Numbered from the stretch's first letter, positions 1 to 8,785 are shown. The stretch: 64,000 nt of DNA from Roseiarcus sp963764955 (GCA_963764955.1 CAVXVE010000070.1:79839-143838), one strand, 5' to 3'. Numbers and translations: made by a program. Notes: generated from the letters alone by a model not told the origin.

Positions 1-143
1 GTCCTCAGCTGCTCGGTCAACTGAGACTGGGTCTGCCCGCCTTGCCACCAAAAGAAGCCGGCGACTAGCCAGCCGGCGGCCGCCAGGACCGCCAGCGCCA
101 GAGACTTTGCTCGATGCGATAATTCGTCGCTCTCATCCACCAT
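1..143 (-). CDS. Small membrane protein, partial (3' part outside window)
   Basis: A minus-strand reading frame opens with ATG at 141-143 and runs off the left edge. An AGGAG ribosome site lies about 7 bases upstream. The protein begins MVDESDELSHRAKSLALAVL, followed by a strongly hydrophobic stretch (roughly residues 14-33, including LAAAGWLVAGFFWW), so one N-terminal membrane segment with a short cytoplasmic head is likely. It is transcribed away from the oxidase operon. I do not recognise the family, and too little is present to assign a function. The ribosome site and hydropathy make a real gene likely. Confidence 0.55.
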   Translation of the reverse strand, partial: MVDESDELSHRAKSLALAVLAAAGWLVAGFFWWQGGQTQSQLTEQLR

Positions 144-469
144 GACGTGTCTCCTTGAGGCCTCGCGTCGAGGGCGATGGCCTTGAGCCAGGAGGCATGT
201 CGCCATATTGCGAGCAGCGAGGCGGCCAGCCAAGCACAAAATTTTCAAACTTGCCGAAGCCTGCGTTTATCGGTCTCAGTTAAGGCGAAAAAGGCGTCAA
301 TGACCGCCGCATGCTGGGGTCGACTTGGCGCCGGAGCCGATGAGAGGAATTTTTCATTTGTCAATGAGTCGCCGCGCCGTCTATGGTCGCGGCGCGCTGG
401 AATCGAGGGGGGCGCGGCGCGTGGCGTCGTTTCGCCGATATGCGCGTGAGGGTGAAGGAGACGGGTTGT
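144..469. other. Divergent intergenic region upstream of coxB
   Basis: This 326-base stretch separates the leftward membrane-protein gene from coxB. It must hold both promoters. The section around 230-300 is relatively AT-rich, but I could not pick out a convincing -35/-10 pair or operator. Short open frames in it have no recognisable similarity or ribosome site. The AAGGAG at 455-460 belongs to coxB. Confidence 0.5.
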
Positions 470-1324
470 ATGCGCGTACGCTCAAACGCGATCATGGCGA
501 GCCTCTCGGCGCTGTTGCCTTCGCTGATCGCGCCGAAGGCTGGGGCGGCCCTTGTGGGCGCGCCCCATGACGGTGGGATCGGCTTTCTGCCGGCCAACGC
601 CCAGATCGCCGACGATATGTTCTGGTTCCACAACGATATCCTGCTTCCGGTGACCATCGGCATATGCCTGCTGGTGCTCGGACTCATCGTCTATATCGTC
701 TGGCGTTTCAACGAGACCGCCAACCCGGTGCCCTCGCGGCGGACGCATCACGCGGGGATCGAGATCATCTGGACGGTCGCCCCCGCGCTTCTGCTGGTCT
801 TCATCGCGGTGCCGTCCTTCCGCCTGCTCGCGGACCAACTCATCATTCCCGCTCCCGACCTGACGGTGAAGGTGACGGCGTCGCAGTGGCATTGGAACTA
901 CGGCTATCCGAAATCCGTGGGCGGGTTTGCATTCAATTCGCTCTATGTCGAGGATAAGGACCTCAAGCCCGGCCAGCCGCGCGTCATCACCGCCGACAAT
1001 CCGATGGTCGTTCCAGTCGGCAAGGTGATCGAAGTCGACGTAACCTCGCAGGACGTCATTCACTCGTTCTCGGTGCCGTCGTTCGGCGTCAAGATCGACG
1101 CGATTCCGGGCCGTCTTAACAAATCCTGGTTCAAGGCCGACCAGGTCGGTATGTTCTACGGACAGTGCTCGAACATCTGTGGCATTGACCACGCCTTCAT
1201 GCCGATCAATGTCCGGGTGGTCAGCCAACCGGACTACGAGGCGTGGCTCGGCCAGGCCAAGAAGGAATACTCGGTCCTCGACCAGGTCGACGTCGCGGCG
1301 GCGCCGTTCGTCCATCATCCTTAG
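470..1324 (+). CDS. coxB: Cytochrome c oxidase subunit II (aa3 type)
   Basis: Subunit II of the haem-copper terminal oxidase takes electrons from cytochrome c through the binuclear CuA centre on the periplasmic face. ATG 470 is preferred to an in-frame ATG at 383 because AAGGAG sits 9 bases upstream. The resulting 284-residue protein starts with a signal-like segment (MRVRSNAIMASLSALLPSLI), followed by two transmembrane helices (about residues 45-70 and 90-110) and the cupredoxin domain. The CuA ligands are all present: H198 in VIHSFSVPSFG, and C233, C237, H241 and M244 in CSNICGIDHAFM. It is the first gene of a coxB-coxA-ctaG-coxC operon. Confidence 0.95.
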   Translation: MRVRSNAIMASLSALLPSLIAPKAGAALVGAPHDGGIGFLPANAQIADDMFWFHNDILLPVTIGICLLVLGLIVYIVWRFNETANPVPSRRTHHAGIEIIWTVAPALLLVFIAVPSFRLLADQLIIPAPDLTVKVTASQWHWNYGYPKSVGGFAFNSLYVEDKDLKPGQPRVITADNPMVVPVGKVIEVDVTSQDVIHSFSVPSFGVKIDAIPGRLNKSWFKADQVGMFYGQCSNICGIDHAFMPINVRVVSQPDYEAWLGQAKKEYSVLDQVDVAAAPFVHHP

Positions 1325-1373
1325 TCGGCGCCGCCACAGGCCAGCCGATCATGCACCACCGGAGTCGTTAGAC

Positions 1374-3092
1374 ATGGCGTCCGTCACCGATCTTTCTCAT
1401 CACGATGTTCACGCTCACGAGCATGAGCATCACATTCCGACCGGATGGCGGCGGTTTTTATTTTCCACCAACCATAAGGACATCGGCACGCTCTATCTCG
1501 GGTTCGCCATCATCGCCGGCCTTATCGGCATGGTGCTTTCGATCGTAATCCGCGCTGAGCTGATGGAACCGGGACTGCACGTATTCCCGCTGATATCGAA
1601 GATCATGAGCGGCGACGGCTCGCTCGACGCCGCGAAGAACATGTACAACGTGTTTTTCAGCAGCCACGCCCTCATCATGATTTTTTTCATGGTGATGCCG
1701 GCGATGATGGGCGGATTTGGCAACTGGATGGTCCCGCTCCTGATCGGCGCGCCGGACATGGCGTTTCCCCGGCTCAACAATCTGTCGTTCTGGCTTCTGG
1801 TCGCCTCGTTCTCGCTTGTGATGTGCTCCCTGTTCGCGGAAGGCTCGCCCGGAATGCATGGCTTCGGCGGCGGCTGGGTGCTCTATCCCCCGTTTTCCAG
1901 CAATGTCGGGACGCCGGGTCCGGCGGCTGATTTTGTGATTCTGTCGATGCATCTGGCAGGCGCGTCGTCGATCATCGGCTCGATCAATTTCATCGCCACG
2001 ATCCTCAACATGCGGGCGCCGGGCATGACGATGTTCCGCATGCCGTTGTTCGCGTGGTCGGTGCTGATAACCGCCTTCCTTCTTCTGCTGGCGCTGCCGG
2101 TGCTGGCCGGCGCGCTGACCATGCTGCTGACGGACCGCAACTTCCACACCACGTTCTTCGAGCCGGCCGGCGGCGGCGACCCGATCCTCTTCCAGCACCT
2201 GTTCTGGTTCTTTGGCCATCCCGAGGTCTATATCCTGATCATTCCCGGGTTCGGCATCATCAGCCAGGTCGTGGCGACGTTCTCGAAGAAGCCGATCTTC
2301 GGCTATGTCGGCATGGTCTACGCGATGCTCGCGATCGCCTTTCTCGGCTTCGCGGTTTGGGCGCATCACATGTTTACGACCGGCATGTCGCTCAACGCGC
2401 AACGCTATTTCGTCTTCGCCACGATGGTGATCGCGGTGCCGACGGGCGTGAAAGTATTCTCGTGGCTGGCGACGATGTGGGGCGGCTCGATTTCGCTCAG
2501 GCCCCCGATGCTGTGGGCGATCGGCTTCATCTTCGTCTTCACTGTCGGGGGCGTCACCGGCGTCGTGCTGGCCAACGCGGCGATCGACCGCTATCTGCAC
2601 GACACCTACTATGTCGTTGCGCATTTTCATTACGTGATGTCGCTCGGGGCGGTGTTTTCGATCTTCGCCGGCTTCTACTACTGGTTCCCGAAGATGACCG
2701 GCTATCTCTATGACGAGCGGCTGGCGAAATGGCACTTCTGGGTGTCCTTCGTCGGCATCAACCTCACGTTCTTTCCCCAGCACTTCCTTGGTTTCCAGGG
2801 CATGCCGCGCCGCGTCGTCGACTACACGGAAGCCTATGCATTTTGGAACATGGTCTCCTCGATCGGCGCTTTTATTTCCGGCGCGGCCACCCTCGTGTTC
2901 CTCTACCTGCTCTATGAGGCGTTCAAGGCTAAGCGGCCGGCGCCCGCCAACCCGTGGGGTCCGGGCGCCACGACGCTCGAGTGGCAGGTCCCGTCGCCGG
3001 CGCCGTTCCACACCTGGGAGAACCCGCCGCACATTCTGGGCGACGAGGACCACCATGCGCCGGCTGTCGCGGGGCACGGGAGCCTGGCGTGA
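1374..3092 (+). CDS. coxA: Cytochrome c oxidase subunit I
   Basis: The 572-residue catalytic subunit holds haem a and the haem a3-CuB centre, reduces O2 to water and pumps protons. ATG 1374 follows a GGAG site by 9 bases and opens a His-rich N-terminus (HHDVHAHEHEHH) before the conserved STNHKDIG. The sequence has the expected dozen hydrophobic helices and the metal ligands: H282 in FFGHPEVYIL, H331/H332 in HHMFTTGM, and H417/H419 in VVAHFHYV. The HPEVY motif places it among A-type oxidases. Its TGA overlaps the GTG of ctaG (GTGA), so the two are translationally coupled. Confidence 0.97.
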   Translation: MASVTDLSHHDVHAHEHEHHIPTGWRRFLFSTNHKDIGTLYLGFAIIAGLIGMVLSIVIRAELMEPGLHVFPLISKIMSGDGSLDAAKNMYNVFFSSHALIMIFFMVMPAMMGGFGNWMVPLLIGAPDMAFPRLNNLSFWLLVASFSLVMCSLFAEGSPGMHGFGGGWVLYPPFSSNVGTPGPAADFVILSMHLAGASSIIGSINFIATILNMRAPGMTMFRMPLFAWSVLITAFLLLLALPVLAGALTMLLTDRNFHTTFFEPAGGGDPILFQHLFWFFGHPEVYILIIPGFGIISQVVATFSKKPIFGYVGMVYAMLAIAFLGFAVWAHHMFTTGMSLNAQRYFVFATMVIAVPTGVKVFSWLATMWGGSISLRPPMLWAIGFIFVFTVGGVTGVVLANAAIDRYLHDTYYVVAHFHYVMSLGAVFSIFAGFYYWFPKMTGYLYDERLAKWHFWVSFVGINLTFFPQHFLGFQGMPRRVVDYTEAYAFWNMVSSIGAFISGAATLVFLYLLYEAFKAKRPAPANPWGPGATTLEWQVPSPAPFHTWENPPHILGDEDHHAPAVAGHGSLA

Positions 3093-3712
3093 CCGCATCC
3101 GGCGATCACGACGGCGCCACGGTGTCCGTCGCGGGCCGTACGAAGCGCAACAATCAGTTGATCGGCGTGGGCGGGGCGACGCTTGCGGTGACCATGCTGG
3201 CGCTCACCTTTGGCGCGGCGCCGTTCTACACCGCCTTCTGCCGCGCGACCGGCTACGAAGGCACGCCGCAGCATGTGAAGGCCAATACGGACACGGCGGG
3301 CCATCGGATCTTGCGGGTCGGATTCGACGCCAATGTCGCCCCGGGCCTCGACTGGAGCTTCGAGCCGGAGAGCGAGTCGGTGCGGCTGCGCACGGGCAAG
3401 ACCGTCACCGTCTTTTTCCGCGCGCGCAACTTGAGCGACAGCCCGGCGGACGCCCGCGCCACCTTCAACGTGACCCCGGAAGTGTCCGGGGAGTATTTCG
3501 ACAAGATCTCGTGCTTCTGCTTCACGACGCAGCATCTTGGGGCCCACGAGAGCGCCGAATGGCCGGTGGTGTTCTTCCTCGATCCATCGCTCGAGAAAGA
3601 CGAATCGATGGCCAGGGTCGATTCGATCACGCTATCCTACACGCTGTTCGCCTCGCCTTCGGAGAAGCCGGCGCCGGGGCGCACGGCCGACCGCACCGGG
3701 CCCGCGGGCTGA
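3089..3712 (+). CDS. ctaG: Cytochrome c oxidase assembly protein CtaG/Cox11
   Basis: This 207-residue membrane-anchored copper chaperone inserts CuB into subunit I. Translation starts at GTG 3089, overlapping the coxA stop by 4 bases. One N-terminal helix (about residues 25-45) precedes the family motif FYTAFCRATGYEGTPQ, then a periplasmic Ig-like domain with the copper-binding CFCF motif (KISCFCFTTQHLGAHE). The length is normal for Cox11. In many alphaproteobacteria ctaB (haem O synthase) lies between coxA and ctaG. Here it is absent and the genes are fused by overlap, so haem O/A synthesis genes must be elsewhere. Confidence 0.94.
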   Translation: MTASGDHDGATVSVAGRTKRNNQLIGVGGATLAVTMLALTFGAAPFYTAFCRATGYEGTPQHVKANTDTAGHRILRVGFDANVAPGLDWSFEPESESVRLRTGKTVTVFFRARNLSDSPADARATFNVTPEVSGEYFDKISCFCFTTQHLGAHESAEWPVVFFLDPSLEKDESMARVDSITLSYTLFASPSEKPAPGRTADRTGPAG

Positions 3713-3731
3713 CCATGAATGGGAGAAGGTA

Positions 3732-4574
3732 ATGACCGACGCCGCGATTCCGGACCGGCCGGGTTTTCATCTCGTCGAGCCGAGCGCCTGGCCGATCATC
3801 GGCGCGGCGTTCGCATTGCTCTCGGCCTTCGGCCTCATCCTGTTCATGCACGACTCGAGTTTCGGCCCGGGACTTCTGGCCATTGGCGTCGCGGGCATTC
3901 TGTTCACCATGTTTGGCTGGTGGCGCGACGTCGTCTCCGAGGCCCAGGGCGGCCACCACAATATCATTGTCCGTCATGGCCTGACGATCGGCATGGTCCT
4001 GTTTATCGCCTCGGAGGTCATGTTTTTCGTCGCATGGTTCTGGGCGTTCTTTTGGAACGCGCTCAATCCCGCAGACGCGCAGACCTACGGCCTTCTCGAC
4101 TTCAGTGGCGGGATCTGGCCCCCCAAGGGCATGAGTGTGATCGATCCGCTCAAATTGCCGCTCATGAATACGTTCGTGCTGTTGACCTCGAGCGCCGCGG
4201 TCAATGTCGCGCACGATGAGCTGCGCGAGGGCAATCGCCAGAAATTCAAGACTTTTCTCGCCCTTGGGATCGCTCTTGGCGTGTTGTTCGTCATCACCCA
4301 GGCGTACGAATATATCCACGCGCCGTTCCCCTTTAAAAATTCGATCTATGGCGCAACCTTCTTCATGGCGACGGGATTTCACGGCGCGCATGTCATCATC
4401 GGCGTGGTTTTTCTGTTTGTGTGTCTGATGCGCGCCTGGGCTGGCCAATTCACGCCGCGGCACCATGTTGGGTTCCAGTTCGCGGCTTGGTACTGGCATT
4501 TCGTGGACGTTGTCTGGCTGTTCCTGTTCAGCTGCATCTACATCTGGGGATCCTGGGGCGGGTCGTTCGACTAG
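3732..4574 (+). CDS. coxC: Cytochrome c oxidase subunit III
   Basis: Subunit III is a seven-helix protein that binds subunit I and stabilises the oxidase. ATG 3732 is preceded by GGGAGAAGG and gives 280 residues. Recognisable segments are the N-terminal FHLVEPSAWPIIGAAFALL, the central FIASEVMFFVAWFWAFFW and the C-terminal AWYWHFVDVVWLFLF, whose WHFVD(V/I)VW is diagnostic. It lies 19 bases after ctaG and is the last gene before a hairpin, so it ends the operon. Confidence 0.96.
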   Translation: MTDAAIPDRPGFHLVEPSAWPIIGAAFALLSAFGLILFMHDSSFGPGLLAIGVAGILFTMFGWWRDVVSEAQGGHHNIIVRHGLTIGMVLFIASEVMFFVAWFWAFFWNALNPADAQTYGLLDFSGGIWPPKGMSVIDPLKLPLMNTFVLLTSSAAVNVAHDELREGNRQKFKTFLALGIALGVLFVITQAYEYIHAPFPFKNSIYGATFFMATGFHGAHVIIGVVFLFVCLMRAWAGQFTPRHHVGFQFAAWYWHFVDVVWLFLFSCIYIWGSWGGSFD

Positions 4575-4585
4575 GGCGGCGCGGC

Positions 4586-4619
4586 GCGCTCGTCGCCGGT
4601 AAAATCGGCGGACGAGCGC
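4586..4619 (+). terminator. Hairpin after coxC
   Basis: Arms of about 13 bases (4586-4598 and 4606-4619) pair through GCGCTCGTC/GACGAGCGC with one bulged G and a short AT loop (GTAAAAT). It lies 12 bases after the coxC stop. There is no U tract, so it may act as a processing or Rho-assisted stop rather than a strict intrinsic terminator. Confidence 0.5.
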
Positions 4620-4644
4620 CGGCCATCCCACCGGGGAACCGAAG

Positions 4645-5067
4645 ATGACGGAGCCGCTCGAAAATGTTCGGGTCGGCATGACCGGCCGGCATGAGCTTGT
4701 GGTCACGCGCGAGCTCACCGTCGGCGCCCACGTCGAGGGCATGCCGTTCGTCTTCGGCACTCCGATGATGATCCTGGCGATGGAGACCGCCGCTGTAGCT
4801 GCCGCGGCGCCACATCTGCCGGAGGGGTGGGCGACGGTTGGCAGCGAGGTTAATGTCCGCCATCTGGCGCCGACGCCCATAGGGCGGACCGTGACGGCGA
4901 CGGCGCGCGTCGTTGAAGTCTCCGGCCGCAGCCTGTTGCTTGCGGTCGAAGCGCATGACGGGGTCCGCAAGATCGGCGACGGGACGCATCGACGTGGCGT
5001 GGTCAACCTCGAGAGCTTCGCCAAGCGCCTCGCCGCTGACGGAGACTCCAGCAAGCGCGGCGGGTAG
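4645..5067 (+). CDS. FlK-like hot-dog thioesterase family protein
   Basis: This 140-residue single-domain protein resembles the fluoroacetyl-CoA thioesterase (FlK) branch of the hot-dog fold. The stretch VEGMPFVFGTPMMILAMETA carries the Thr and Glu expected in the active site, and VNVRHLAPTPIGRTVTATA carries the conserved His. The family hydrolyses small acyl-CoA thioesters; the substrate here cannot be told from sequence. ATG 4645 follows GGGGAA. It lies on the same strand as the cox operon but beyond its hairpin, so it is probably transcribed separately. Confidence 0.8.
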   Translation: MTEPLENVRVGMTGRHELVVTRELTVGAHVEGMPFVFGTPMMILAMETAAVAAAAPHLPEGWATVGSEVNVRHLAPTPIGRTVTATARVVEVSGRSLLLAVEAHDGVRKIGDGTHRRGVVNLESFAKRLAADGDSSKRGG

Positions 5068-5211
5068 ACCTCGGCGGTCGGTCTGGGCGCGGCGGGCGAT
5101 GCACGGCTCCCGGCCGGCTCATCTGTCGCTCGCGAGGCGCGGCGCCAATCTGCTATGAAGGAGCCGGCGCGCAAAGCTAATCGCCGCGAAAGGCGGGGAG
5201 GAGAGCTGCCG

Positions 5212-5571
5212 ATGTTGGAGCGGGTGCAGGAGGCGCCGGCGCAGACCCTTGCCTTGCGGGCGAGCGGCACGGTCGTCGCCAGGGATATCGAAGTTGCGAT
5301 CGGCGCGAGCCTGGGCGAGGCCGCGACCGGCCTCGTCATTGTCATCGATCCGGATTTCGAGGGCTATTTCGCCGAGCTGGCGCGGGGACTTTTCAATGCC
5401 GCGCTGGCTCACAGGTCGCTGGTCAAGCTCGCGGTCGTTGTCGATCCGGAACAGATGGACGGAGCGACGCTCAACAGCTTCGAGGCTTCGCCCGTCCGCA
5501 TTCGCCAGTTCGCCCACGCCGATGAGAACGCCGCGCTCGAATGGGCGGCGGCGGCTCGCCGAGGCGAATAA
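5212..5571 (+). CDS. SpoIIAA-like (STAS-fold) protein
   Basis: A 119-residue protein with the pattern of SpoIIAA-like proteins: an alternating beta/alpha layout with GLVIVIDPDFEGYFAELARGL in the middle and VKLAVVVDPEQMDG after it. ATG 5212 is chosen because GGGAGGAG lies 8 bases upstream; a longer frame from 5155 has no ribosome site. These proteins are often linked to membrane or stress contexts but have no firm enzymatic role. It may be co-transcribed with the thioesterase, 144 bases upstream. Confidence 0.7.
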   Translation: MLERVQEAPAQTLALRASGTVVARDIEVAIGASLGEAATGLVIVIDPDFEGYFAELARGLFNAALAHRSLVKLAVVVDPEQMDGATLNSFEASPVRIRQFAHADENAALEWAAAARRGE

Positions 5572-5714
5572 CAACGCGCGCGCGTCAAATCAGCAGGGCG
5601 GCCGGCGCGCGCCCCGTACTTGGATCGAGCGGCAGGCTCGCGACCTCGCCGTCGCTTCGTTTGGATTGTCTTGGCCCGTGGTCCTTTGGTCGCGAAACTC
5701 CGGCTTTAGGGGTA

Positions 5715-5744
5715 TTGGATTTCCTTGGATTTCCTTGGATTCTC
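5715..5744. repeat. Tandem 10-bp repeat, three units
   Basis: Three head-to-tail decamers: TTGGATTTCC at 5715-5724 and 5725-5734, then TTGGATTCTC at 5735-5744. The period is one helical turn. The array lies 6 bases before the shared 34-bp motif. Confidence 0.85.
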
Positions 5745-5750
5745 TCGTCC

Positions 5751-5784
5751 GAAATCGAGACTTTTCAATGGGTTACGGACGATT
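5751..5784. repeat. Shared 34-bp motif, copy 1
   Basis: Aligned without gaps to 61362-61395, it shows 28 identical bases of 34, including an uninterrupted TCAATGGGTT core. I know of no family name for it. Both copies sit outside genes and next to 10-bp tandem repeats. Confidence 0.6.
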
Positions 5785-5968
5785 TTCCGCGAAGATTTTT
5801 TGCGGCCCGGTAGAGCGCCCGGAAGCCGCTCCCGCCGGTCGACGCGCAGCCGAATTGCCGGAACGGGAGGCGCAGTCGGGGCTATGGGGACGCGCTGGGT
5901 CGATCATAAAGCAAGCCTACACGAAGTTCTGATTTTCAGCAATCAATTGCTATCCCATCCAGCTTTCC

Positions 5969-6721
5969 TCAACGGCCCCCGGAAACGGTCAGGACGTCGC
6001 CGGTGACGAACCGCGCCGCGGGCGAGATGAGCCAGGCCGCCGCCTCGGCGATCTCCTCGGACACGCCGACACGGCGCAGCGGCGTCATCGCTTCGATTCG
6101 CGCGCGGAATGAGGCGTCAGCGAGCTGGCTGCGGTTCATGTCGGTGTCGGTGAAGCCGGGCGCGACCGCATTGACCCGGATCCCCTCGGGTCCGACCTCG
6201 GTCGCAAGCCCCTTGGTGAAGCTTTCGACCGCTCCCTTTGTCGCCGCATAGGGCGCAAGTCCCGGCAGCCCGCCGAGCCTGGCCGCGATCGAGGAAATGT
6301 TGACGATCGAGCCGCCGCTTCCGCCGCGCTTGGTCGAAAGCCGGAGCACGGCCTCCTTGCAGGCGAGGATGGTTCCCATCGTGTTGACCGCGAAAAGCTG
6401 GGTCAGCTCTTCGACGTCCCGATCCTCGAGGCGGGCGAAACGGCCCGAAACGCCGGCGTTGTTGACGAGCCCGGCGAGCGGCCCCAGCGCCTGCGTCGCC
6501 TCATCGAACAGGCGGGGAATCTGAGCCGGGTTGGCGACGTCGGCCTGGAATGCGTCAGCGCGTCCGCCCGATTTCTTGATTTCCCCGACGGTCGCCTCGG
6601 CGGCCTTGGCGTTGGCGGCGTAATTGACGGCGACCGCGTATCCGTCCGCCGCCAGGCGACGGCAGATGGCCGCGCCGATGCCGCGCGAGCCTCCGGTGAC
6701 GATGATGAGTCCAGAGGGCAT
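5969..6721 (-). CDS. SDR family NAD(P)-dependent oxidoreductase (FabG-like)
   Basis: This 250-residue classical short-chain dehydrogenase has the full set of family features: the cofactor motif TGGSRGIGAAI near residue 9, NNAG near 88, the catalytic Ser in NISSIAA and YAATKGA (Tyr-x-x-x-Lys), with the C-terminal GDVLTVSGGR. It is FabG-like, but the substrate is not predictable. It is 85 bases downstream of the ABC permease on the same strand and may be the last gene of that transcript. Confidence 0.88.
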   Translation of the reverse strand: MPSGLIIVTGGSRGIGAAICRRLAADGYAVAVNYAANAKAAEATVGEIKKSGGRADAFQADVANPAQIPRLFDEATQALGPLAGLVNNAGVSGRFARLEDRDVEELTQLFAVNTMGTILACKEAVLRLSTKRGGSGGSIVNISSIAARLGGLPGLAPYAATKGAVESFTKGLATEVGPEGIRVNAVAPGFTDTDMNRSQLADASFRARIEAMTPLRRVGVSEEIAEAAAWLISPAARFVTGDVLTVSGGR

Positions 6722-6806
6722 GGGCGAGAACCTTCAAACCGTGGGGAGAGTTCACGCGATATTGAGGGCGGGCCCTGCGCCGGTCAATTCACGCCCCCGT
6801 GACGCC

Positions 6807-7586
6807 TCAGGGCTTCAGCCGCCATCCGGTGCGGAAGATCCAGGTCAGGATCGCGAGGCACACGGCGATGAACAGCGCGGTGAATCCGAGACTGGCGGCC
6901 ACGCTGACGTCGCCCTGGCCATAGAAGCTCCAGCGAAAGCCGCTGATGAGATAGACGACGGGATTGAACAGACTGACCGTTCGCCAGAAGGGCGGCAGCA
7001 TGTCGATCGAATAGAAAGCCCCGCCGAGAAAGGTGAGCGGCGTCACCACCAGCGCCGGGATGACCGCGAGCTGCTCGAAGTTTTTGGCCCAGATGCCGAT
7101 GATGAAGCCGAACAGACTGAAGGCGATCGCGGTCAGCGCAAGGAAGGCGACCATCCAGAACGGGTGTTCGATGCGCACCGGCACCAGCAGCGCCGCGGTC
7201 AGGAGAATGACGAGGCCGATGCCGATCGACTTGGTCGCCGCCGCGCCGACATAGGCGCAAATCGCCTCGATCGAGGAGAGGGGCGCCGAGAGGAGTTCGT
7301 AGATCTGGCCGGTGAACTTGGGAAAGTAGATGCCGATCGAGGCGTTGGAAATGCTCTGCGTCAGAAGCGAGAGCATCATCAGGCCGGGGACGATGAACGC
7401 GCCGTAGCTCACCCCGCTGACCAGGCTGATGCGGCCGCCGATCGCCGCGCCGAACACGACGAAATAGAGCGCGGTGGTGATGACCGGCGTCGCCACGCTC
7501 TGCAGAATCGTGCGCTGGGTGCGCTGCAGTTCGGACCGGTATATCGACCAGACGCCGTTGAGATTGACAGCCCGCGAAGGTCTCAC
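6807..7586 (-). CDS. ABC-2 type transporter permease
   Basis: This 259-residue membrane protein has six hydrophobic segments and the ABC-2 permease layout, with SYGAFIVPGLMMLSLLTQS early and PLTFLGGAFYSIDMLPPFW before helix 5. It is the membrane half of a two-gene exporter. Its ATG overlaps the stop of the upstream ATPase gene by 4 bases (ATGA). The arrangement resembles NodIJ or DrrAB-type exporters, which move lipids, polysaccharides or drugs; the substrate is unknown. Confidence 0.9.
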   Translation of the reverse strand: MRPSRAVNLNGVWSIYRSELQRTQRTILQSVATPVITTALYFVVFGAAIGGRISLVSGVSYGAFIVPGLMMLSLLTQSISNASIGIYFPKFTGQIYELLSAPLSSIEAICAYVGAAATKSIGIGLVILLTAALLVPVRIEHPFWMVAFLALTAIAFSLFGFIIGIWAKNFEQLAVIPALVVTPLTFLGGAFYSIDMLPPFWRTVSLFNPVVYLISGFRWSFYGQGDVSVAASLGFTALFIAVCLAILTWIFRTGWRLKP

Positions 7587-8509
7587 GCCGCGCGTCCCAC
7601 CAGATCGACGAAAATGTCCTCGAGCGTTGTCGTGCTGGTGTCGAGATCCTTGAAATCGACGCCGATCTCGTTCAGGCGACGCAGAAGCGTTGGAACGCCG
7701 GTGTCCTCGGCCGAAGCGTCGAAGCGATAGGAGAGGCGCTGGCCGTCGTCCTCGAGTTCAAGCGGCCAGCCGGCCAGTTCCTTCGGCAGCTCCGGCATCG
7801 GCTTCTGCAGCGCGAGCGTCAGGCGACGCTTGCCGAGCTTGCGCATGAGCGCCGTCTTTTCGTCCACCAGCACGATCCGGCCATGGTTGATGACGCCGAC
7901 CCGGTCCGCCATCTCCTCAGCCTCCTCGATGTAGTGGGTGGTGAGAATGACGGTGACGCCTTCGCTGCGCAGTCGCCGCACCAGCGCCCACATGTCGCGG
8001 CGCAGGTTGACGTCGACGCCGGCGGTCGGCTCGTCGAGGAACAGCACGTCGGGCTCATGGCTGAGCGCCTTGGCGATCATCACCCGACGTTTCATGCCGC
8101 CCGACAGTTCGACGATCTTGGTGTCGCGCTTGTCCCACAACGACAGCTCGCGCAGCAATTGTTCGACGTACGCGGGATTGGGCGGCCGTCCGAACAGCCC
8201 GCGGCTGAAGGTTACGGCCTTGCGGACGGTGGTGAAGATATCGAGCGCGATCTCTTGCGGCACCAGGCCGACGATTCGCCGCGCGGCGCGAAAGTCGCGG
8301 ACGACGTCATGGCCGTCGATGAGGACCCGGCCCGAAGTCATGGACACCGTGCCGCAGACGACGCCGATCAGGGTTGTCTTGCCGGCGCCGTTCGGGCCCA
8401 GGAGAGCGAAAATCTCGCCTCTGGCGATGTCCAGATCGACGGAGTCGAGCGCGACGAGGCCTGACTTATAGCGCTTGGTGACAGCGGCGATCGATATCAT
8501 CGGCGACAT
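7583..8509 (-). CDS. ABC transporter ATP-binding protein
   Basis: This 308-residue ATPase partners the permease that follows it. ATG at 8507-8509 is chosen because GGAGGAG lies 5 bases upstream; a longer open frame upstream lacks a ribosome site. Visible motifs are Walker A (LLGPNGAGKTTL), the ABC signature (VELSGGMKRRV) and Walker B (VLFLDEPTAGVD), with an H-loop in LTTHYIEEAEEMAD. A C-terminal extension after about residue 225 is typical of NodI/DrrA-type ATPases. Confidence 0.92.
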   Translation of the reverse strand: MSPMISIAAVTKRYKSGLVALDSVDLDIARGEIFALLGPNGAGKTTLIGVVCGTVSMTSGRVLIDGHDVVRDFRAARRIVGLVPQEIALDIFTTVRKAVTFSRGLFGRPPNPAYVEQLLRELSLWDKRDTKIVELSGGMKRRVMIAKALSHEPDVLFLDEPTAGVDVNLRRDMWALVRRLRSEGVTVILTTHYIEEAEEMADRVGVINHGRIVLVDEKTALMRKLGKRRLTLALQKPMPELPKELAGWPLELEDDGQRLSYRFDASAEDTGVPTLLRRLNEIGVDFKDLDTSTTTLEDIFVDLVGRAA

Positions 8510-8785
8510 CGCCGCTCCTCCCCGACAGGCGCGCTCGAAAGGCGCGTCTCGCGCCACGCGGTGACAGAGCGATGCGCGCAGCCGAGAACCGCGAACGCCG
8601 CCAGCCCGACATGTAAGCGCTCGACCGCGGCGCGTCACCCCCGGGCGTCGCGGACTGAGAGAGGAAGCCCAGCCTTAAGACCGGCGCGCGCGCAAGCCCG
8701 CGATCAAAAGGTTTGCGAAACTTCGTCGCGGCGCCGATCAGCGCGTCCGGCGCCGGACCGAAGCTCGATCAAACTTCGACGAAAA

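Larger units (their letters stand above)
5572..5968. other. Intergenic region with tandem repeat and shared 34-bp motif
   Basis: No supportable gene lies in these 397 bases. Positions 5715-5744 are three tandem 10-bp units (TTGGATTTCC twice, then TTGGATTCTC). Positions 5751-5784 match 61362-61395 at 28 of 34 bases. The motif is bracketed by an inverted repeat (TCGTCCG ... CGGACGA, about 5746-5783). Read on the minus strand, the motif would encode RNPLKSLDF, and the second copy RNPLISLDS. This suggests a dispersed element or a gene-end remnant rather than chance. Confidence 0.6.

Noticed and set aside
1458..3098. Very long antisense frame opposite coxA
   Set aside because: It mirrors coxA in a high-GC genome, is rich in Arg/His repeats, and has no start signal; it is a shadow of a real gene.
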